This document shows, piece by piece, positions 63,766 to 64,000 of a stretch of DNA of 64,000 nt. The translations under genes were made by a program, and so were the position numbers. The number at the start of each line of letters is the position of its first letter. Within the stretch, counting starts at the first letter, position 1. The stretch is from NCBI GenBank assembly GCA_012295275.1, contig CM022666.1, positions 2,808,616-2,872,615 on the forward strand, read 5' to 3'. The notes under the pieces were generated by a model. It worked only from the letters and a program-made list of their open reading frames with translations. It was not told where the DNA came from and made no database searches. The DNA is from Chrysomallon squamiferum. Lineage: Eukaryota; Mollusca; Gastropoda; Neomphalida; Peltospiridae.

Positions 63766-64000
63766 CATATTTACACACAAGAAAAAAAATAAGAGTATAT
63801 TTCAGATTAGGAAAGAAACTTGAAAGAAACAGACCCATTGTGAGTTAAATACAACAACAAATCAACAAATAAATGTTTTTCCCCAGGTACCAAAACACCT
63901 GTAATGAAACACCTAATCAAGGTGTAACAAAACAAAAACAAAAATCTCAGGTGAAAAACATAATTAAGGAAAAAAATTATTATTGTCATTACAATAAAAT

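Larger units (their letters stand above)
32311..64000 (-). other. mbl: Upstream intron and/or 5' region of muscleblind (continues past window end)
   Basis: The acceptor at 32273 requires at least one upstream exon. No coding exon is visible on the right, consistent with non-coding leader exons, which are usual in this family. The region carries several distinct minisatellites and at least one candidate promoter plus donor at about 61.1 kb. Without transcripts, the boundary between intron and 5' flank cannot be set. Confidence 0.5.

Overview
This is an AT-rich animal nuclear DNA window with almost no protein-coding content. The only gene piece I can support is one exon on the minus strand (32027-32272). 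It encodes the N-terminus and first CCCH zinc finger of a muscleblind/MBNL-family RNA-binding splicing regulator. It has a polypyrimidine tract and AG acceptor, a phase-0 AAG|GTACGT donor, and long intron-like sequence on both sides. The peptide mixes features I associate with insect (VEVQNG) and vertebrate ([10 protein letters not shown]) orthologues. Together with very dense microsatellites and minisatellites, this suggests a lophotrochozoan, perhaps a mollusc. The species cannot be fixed from the sequence.

Layout: with transcription running right to left, 32273-64000 is the upstream intron and/or 5' region and 1-32026 is the downstream intron. No further muscleblind coding exon was recognised. 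Both flanks consist of three kinds of sequence. The first is simple repeats: (AG)n, (CA)n, (TA)n, (ATT)n, (AAAT)n, (GATA)n, (TATG)n, (CAGA)n and A/T runs up to about 38 nt. The second is at least 18 separate local tandem arrays, each with its own unit (32, 34, 39, 40, 40, 63, 72, ~80-120 and ~150 bp, and more degenerate ones). The third is islands of ordinary-complexity sequence that may hold enhancers, promoters or non-coding 5' exons.

Most interesting points: (1) the muscleblind exon is 246 nt (82 codons) and has no stop in the muscleblind frame from splice site to splice site, so a circular RNA of this exon would carry an endless reading frame. The corresponding Drosophila exon is the source of circMbl. 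(2) Complementary (TAAA)n and (TTTA)n tracts flank the exon and could pair in the pre-mRNA. (3) A minus-strand TATA box followed by a strong 5' splice site near 61.1 kb is a candidate promoter and leader exon. (4) A 32-bp, two-subtype minisatellite of about 1 kb lies about 1.4 kb upstream of the exon. No bacterial operon, mobile-element coding region, CRISPR array, tRNA or rRNA was recognised. Nearly all long open frames here are translations of simple repeats.
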